Below, piece after piece: positions 60,640 to 64,000 of a stretch of 64,000 bases of DNA. A program made the translations under genes and the position numbers. Position 1 is the stretch's first letter, and each line of letters opens with the position of its first letter. This DNA is from JBBPYC01 sp965218765 (GTDB lineage Bacteria; Pseudomonadota; Gammaproteobacteria; Burkholderiales; Burkholderiaceae_C). Where the stretch lies: NCBI GenBank assembly GCA_965218765.1, contig CBDCLU010000004.1, positions 62,001 through 126,000 of the forward strand, given 5' to 3'. The notes beneath the pieces are model-generated. The model was given only the letters and a program-made list of their open reading frames with translations. It was not told the origin of the DNA and did not search any database.

Positions 60640-62100
60640 CTACGCTGCCACTTGCCGGCGCAAAATTGCCTGCCCCTTGCGTGCGCCGGTATGCGCACCG
60701 TCCACCCAGGTCGGCTGCCCGTTCACGATGACGGCTGAAATGCCTTCCGCAGCCAGGGTCGGCGTTTCATAGCTGGCGGCATCGCGCACCGTCTGCGCGT
60801 CGAACACGACGATGTCTGCATGGTGGCCGACCTTCAACGCGCCGCGCTCGTGCAGGCCGAAGTTGCGCGCAGTCAGGCCCGTCATCTTCCAGACTGCGGT
60901 CTCCAGCGGAAACAGGCCTAAGTCGCGGCTGTAGTGGCCGAGCACGCGCGGGAACGTGCCCCAGAGCCGCGGGTGCGGATTGTCCCCCTGCGGCAGGCCG
61001 TCGGATCCGATCATCGTCTCGTCAAAAGCAAGCACGCGCTGCACGTCGTGCTCGTCCATGATGAAGTAGATCGCGCTGCCGGGCTGCAGCCGCTCGGCCG
61101 CTGCTGACTTGGTCATGCCCCACTCGCGCGCAATGTCGTCCAGATCGCGCCCCGCGCACTCGGGATGCGGCCGGCTGCTCGCGATCAGCACGCGGCCGTC
61201 GAGCATGCCGCGATCGGTACGGATCATGGTCGAGCCCGCGGTGTACGGGTAGCAGTCGAGGCCGACGCACTGGTGCTGCATCGCCTGCCGGATGAACGGC
61301 AGCGTCTCGGCGGTACGGCCGAAGTTTTGCGGGTGCATCACCTTGTGGTGCGACACGACGACGCGCACATCCAGCGCACGGCCGATGCGAAACGTCTCGT
61401 CGAGCGCGTCCATCACGTGGTCGGACTCGTCGCGCATGTGGGTTGCGTACAGGCCTTGATGTGCCGTCAGCGGCCGGGCGACTTCGATGATCTCCTCGGT
61501 CGTTGCATGAAACGCAGGCGGATAGAACGTGCCGGTGGACAGGCCGATCGCGCCTGCCTGCATCGCTTCCTCGACATATGCGCGCATAGCCGCGATCTCG
61601 TCGGCGTTCGCGGGCCGATCGAGCGCCGCCATGCAGCGTGCGCGCAGGGTCGAATGCCCAATCATCGCCGCGACGTTGACCGAAGGCGGCGCGGCGCGCA
61701 GCGCATCGAGATAGGCGAGAAACGTATGGAAGCGATCCTGCGCAGGCGAGTCGATCAGACTCAGCGGCATCGGCAGGTCCATGTCGTCGGACAGCGGCGC
61801 CGCACTGATGCCGCAGTTGCCTGCGATCACCGTGGTTACGCCCTGCGATACCTTGAACGGCATGTCCGGCTGCGACAGCGCAGCCTGATCGTCATGCGTA
61901 TGCGCATCGATGAAGCCGGGCGCGACGATGCGGCCGGTGGCATCGATGACGGCATCGGCGCTGTGCCCCTGAAGCTTGCCGATCGCAACGATGCGGCCGT
62001 CGATCACACCCACGTCGGCATCGAAGCGCGGCGCCTTGGTGCCGTCGATCACGGTGCCGTTTCTCACCAGCAGTTCGTAGTGCGTAGTCTTGTTGCTCAT
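60640..62100 (-). CDS. N-acyl-D-amino-acid deacylase (D-aminoacylase family)
   Basis: The 486-residue amidohydrolase begins YELLVRNGTVIDGTKAPRFDADVGVIDGRIVAIG and contains the metal motif GFIDAHTHDD, GVTTVIAGNCGIS (the cysteine ligand of D-aminoacylases), GLSTGTFYPPAF, LYATHMRDESDHV, VVVSHHKVM, IGSDGLP and HPRLWGTFPRVLGHYSRD. This is the standard D-aminoacylase/DAN set, hydrolysing N-acyl D-amino acids. It is downstream of a dipeptide ABC transporter on the same strand (10-base gap after the second ATPase gene), so it likely processes imported D-amino-acid-containing peptides such as cell-wall fragments. Confidence 0.9.
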   Translation of the reverse strand: MSNKTTHYELLVRNGTVIDGTKAPRFDADVGVIDGRIVAIGKLQGHSADAVIDATGRIVAPGFIDAHTHDDQAALSQPDMPFKVSQGVTTVIAGNCGISAAPLSDDMDLPMPLSLIDSPAQDRFHTFLAYLDALRAAPPSVNVAAMIGHSTLRARCMAALDRPANADEIAAMRAYVEEAMQAGAIGLSTGTFYPPAFHATTEEIIEVARPLTAHQGLYATHMRDESDHVMDALDETFRIGRALDVRVVVSHHKVMHPQNFGRTAETLPFIRQAMQHQCVGLDCYPYTAGSTMIRTDRGMLDGRVLIASSRPHPECAGRDLDDIAREWGMTKSAAAERLQPGSAIYFIMDEHDVQRVLAFDETMIGSDGLPQGDNPHPRLWGTFPRVLGHYSRDLGLFPLETAVWKMTGLTARNFGLHERGALKVGHHADIVVFDAQTVRDAASYETPTLAAEGISAVIVNGQPTWVDGAHTGARKGQAILRRQVAA

Positions 62101-62110
62101 GCGAACCTCC

Positions 62111-63108
62111 TCAGCGGAAATGACAAGCTACCAAGTGGCCTTGATCAGCATTTGACGGCCGACTGGTCAAGGCGGGATCCTGCTGCCTGCAAACGTCCTG
62201 CGCGATCGGGCAGCGCGTATGGAATCGGCAGCCGGACGGCGGATTTGCGGGACTTGGCGGGTCGCCCTGCATCAGCACGCGCTGACTGCGCGCGCGCGGA
62301 TTCGGCACCGGCACGGCCGACAGCAGCACCTGCGTGTACGGATGACGCGGCGCCGAGAACAGCGTGTCGCGATCGGCCAGTTCGACGATACGACCGAGGT
62401 ACATCACCGCGACCCGATGGCTGATGTGCCGCACCACCGCGAGGTCGTGCGCAACGAACAGGTAGGCGACGCCGAACTCGGCCTGCAGGTCCATCAACAG
62501 GTTCACGACCTGCGCCTGAACCGATACATCGAGCGCGGATACCGGCTCGTCGCAGACGATCAGCGCGGGGTTCAGCGCGAGCGCGCGTGCAATGCCGAGG
62601 CGCTGGCGCTGCCCGCCGGAAAACTCGTGCGGGTATTTGTCAATCGCTTCGGGCCGCAGGCCGACCTTGCCGAACAGCCACTGGACACGCTCGCGCCGTT
62701 CGCTGCGTGAAGTCGCACCGAAGTTGCGCAGCGGCTCGGCGACGATCTCGCCGGCCGACAAACGTGGGTTCAGCGATGCATACGGATCCTGAAAGATGAT
62801 CTGCACGTCACGCCGGCGCAGCCGCATCTGCGGCTTGCTCAGCTTCAACAACTCTTCGCCGTTGAGCCGCACCGAACCCGATGTCGGCTCGACCAGCCGC
62901 ATCACCGACTTGGCGGTCGTCGTCTTGCCGCAGCCCGACTCGCCGACCAGCGCCAGCGTTTCGCCGCGCGCCACATGAAACGACACGCCATCGACTGCCT
63001 GAACCGGCGGCTTGCGAGGCGCGAGCCAACGCTTAGACGCCAGATAGTGCTTCTTGAGATCGCGCACTGCGAGCAGCGGCGCTGTCTCTGCCTGTTGCGA
63101 AACCGCAC

Positions 63109-63112
<4 letters not shown>
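62111..63112 (-). CDS. Dipeptide/oligopeptide ABC transporter ATPase (DppF/OppF type)
   Basis: The 333-residue ATPase has Walker A GESGCGKTT, the Q-loop FQDPYASLNPRLS, the ABC signature FSGGQRQRLGIARAL, Walker B PALIVCDEPVSALDVS, and H-loop VAHDLAVV. The C-terminal oligopeptide-transporter tail with CRFHTRCP is present. It forms a heterodimer with the DppD-type ATPase whose stop overlaps its start (ATGA). Confidence 0.93.

Positions 63113-64000
<888 letters not shown>

Overview
The window is a high-GC, densely coded chromosomal segment from a betaproteobacterium, most likely Burkholderiales and close to Comamonadaceae. The basis is the oxyR-recG-queA neighbourhood, a periplasmic-binding-protein tripartite tricarboxylate transporter, an IPTL-CTERM surface protein, and short GC-rich intergenic repeats of a kind I associate with that family. 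The assignment is an inference from gene content, not from a marker gene. I saw no rRNA, tRNA, CRISPR array or prophage.

Layout. 0-9.9 kb: partial oxyR, recG, a frameshifted GFA-family gene, a beta-propeller protein, an exported creatininase homologue, queA, a MOSC gene split by an IS630-family element, and a toxin-antitoxin pair beside a decayed PIN gene. 9.9-15.5 kb: glycolate oxidase operon (permease-glcD-glcE-glcF). 15.8-22.6 kb: small regulators, a porin-glnK-amtB nitrogen operon with a sigma-54 type promoter, and comM. 22.7-29.1 kb: one 2126-residue IPTL-CTERM protein made of tandem domains that are themselves arranged in a duplicated five-domain block. 29.4-33.2 kb: metallophosphoesterase, universal stress protein, TetR regulator and a KDG-kinase-like gene.

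33.3-44.5 kb is the most unusual part. An ECF sigma factor, its membrane anti-sigma factor and a secreted caspase-like protease form one operon. Downstream lie a secreted protein made of five exact-length 34-residue repeats, a small secreted protein, a lipoprotein with a CsgG-like region plus peptidoglycan-binding and DUF4384-like regions, a GIN-domain protein, an OmpA-domain protein, and a convergent pair encoding an OmpA-type lipoprotein and a second caspase-like protease. Three transcription units here carry the same promoter-like element (tGAACC, 15 bases, GCAAC[CA]CA, then NT[GA]GC), including the sigma operon itself. I propose one autoregulated envelope or surface-fibre system with secreted orthocaspases.

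44.8-51.8 kb: a complete 3-sulfolactate degradation locus (suyA, suyB, slcC, comC and a tripartite transporter), which yields pyruvate and sulfite. 52.0-60.6 kb: a TetR regulator with two palindromic operators, then a TRAP transporter and a catabolic set (SMP-30 lactonase-like, GST-like, cyclase, fumarylacetoacetase, SDR). 60.6-64 kb: D-aminoacylase with dipeptide ABC transporter ATPases, running off the end. Overall the region suggests a versatile soil or water heterotroph using glycolate, sulfonates, small organic acids and peptides.
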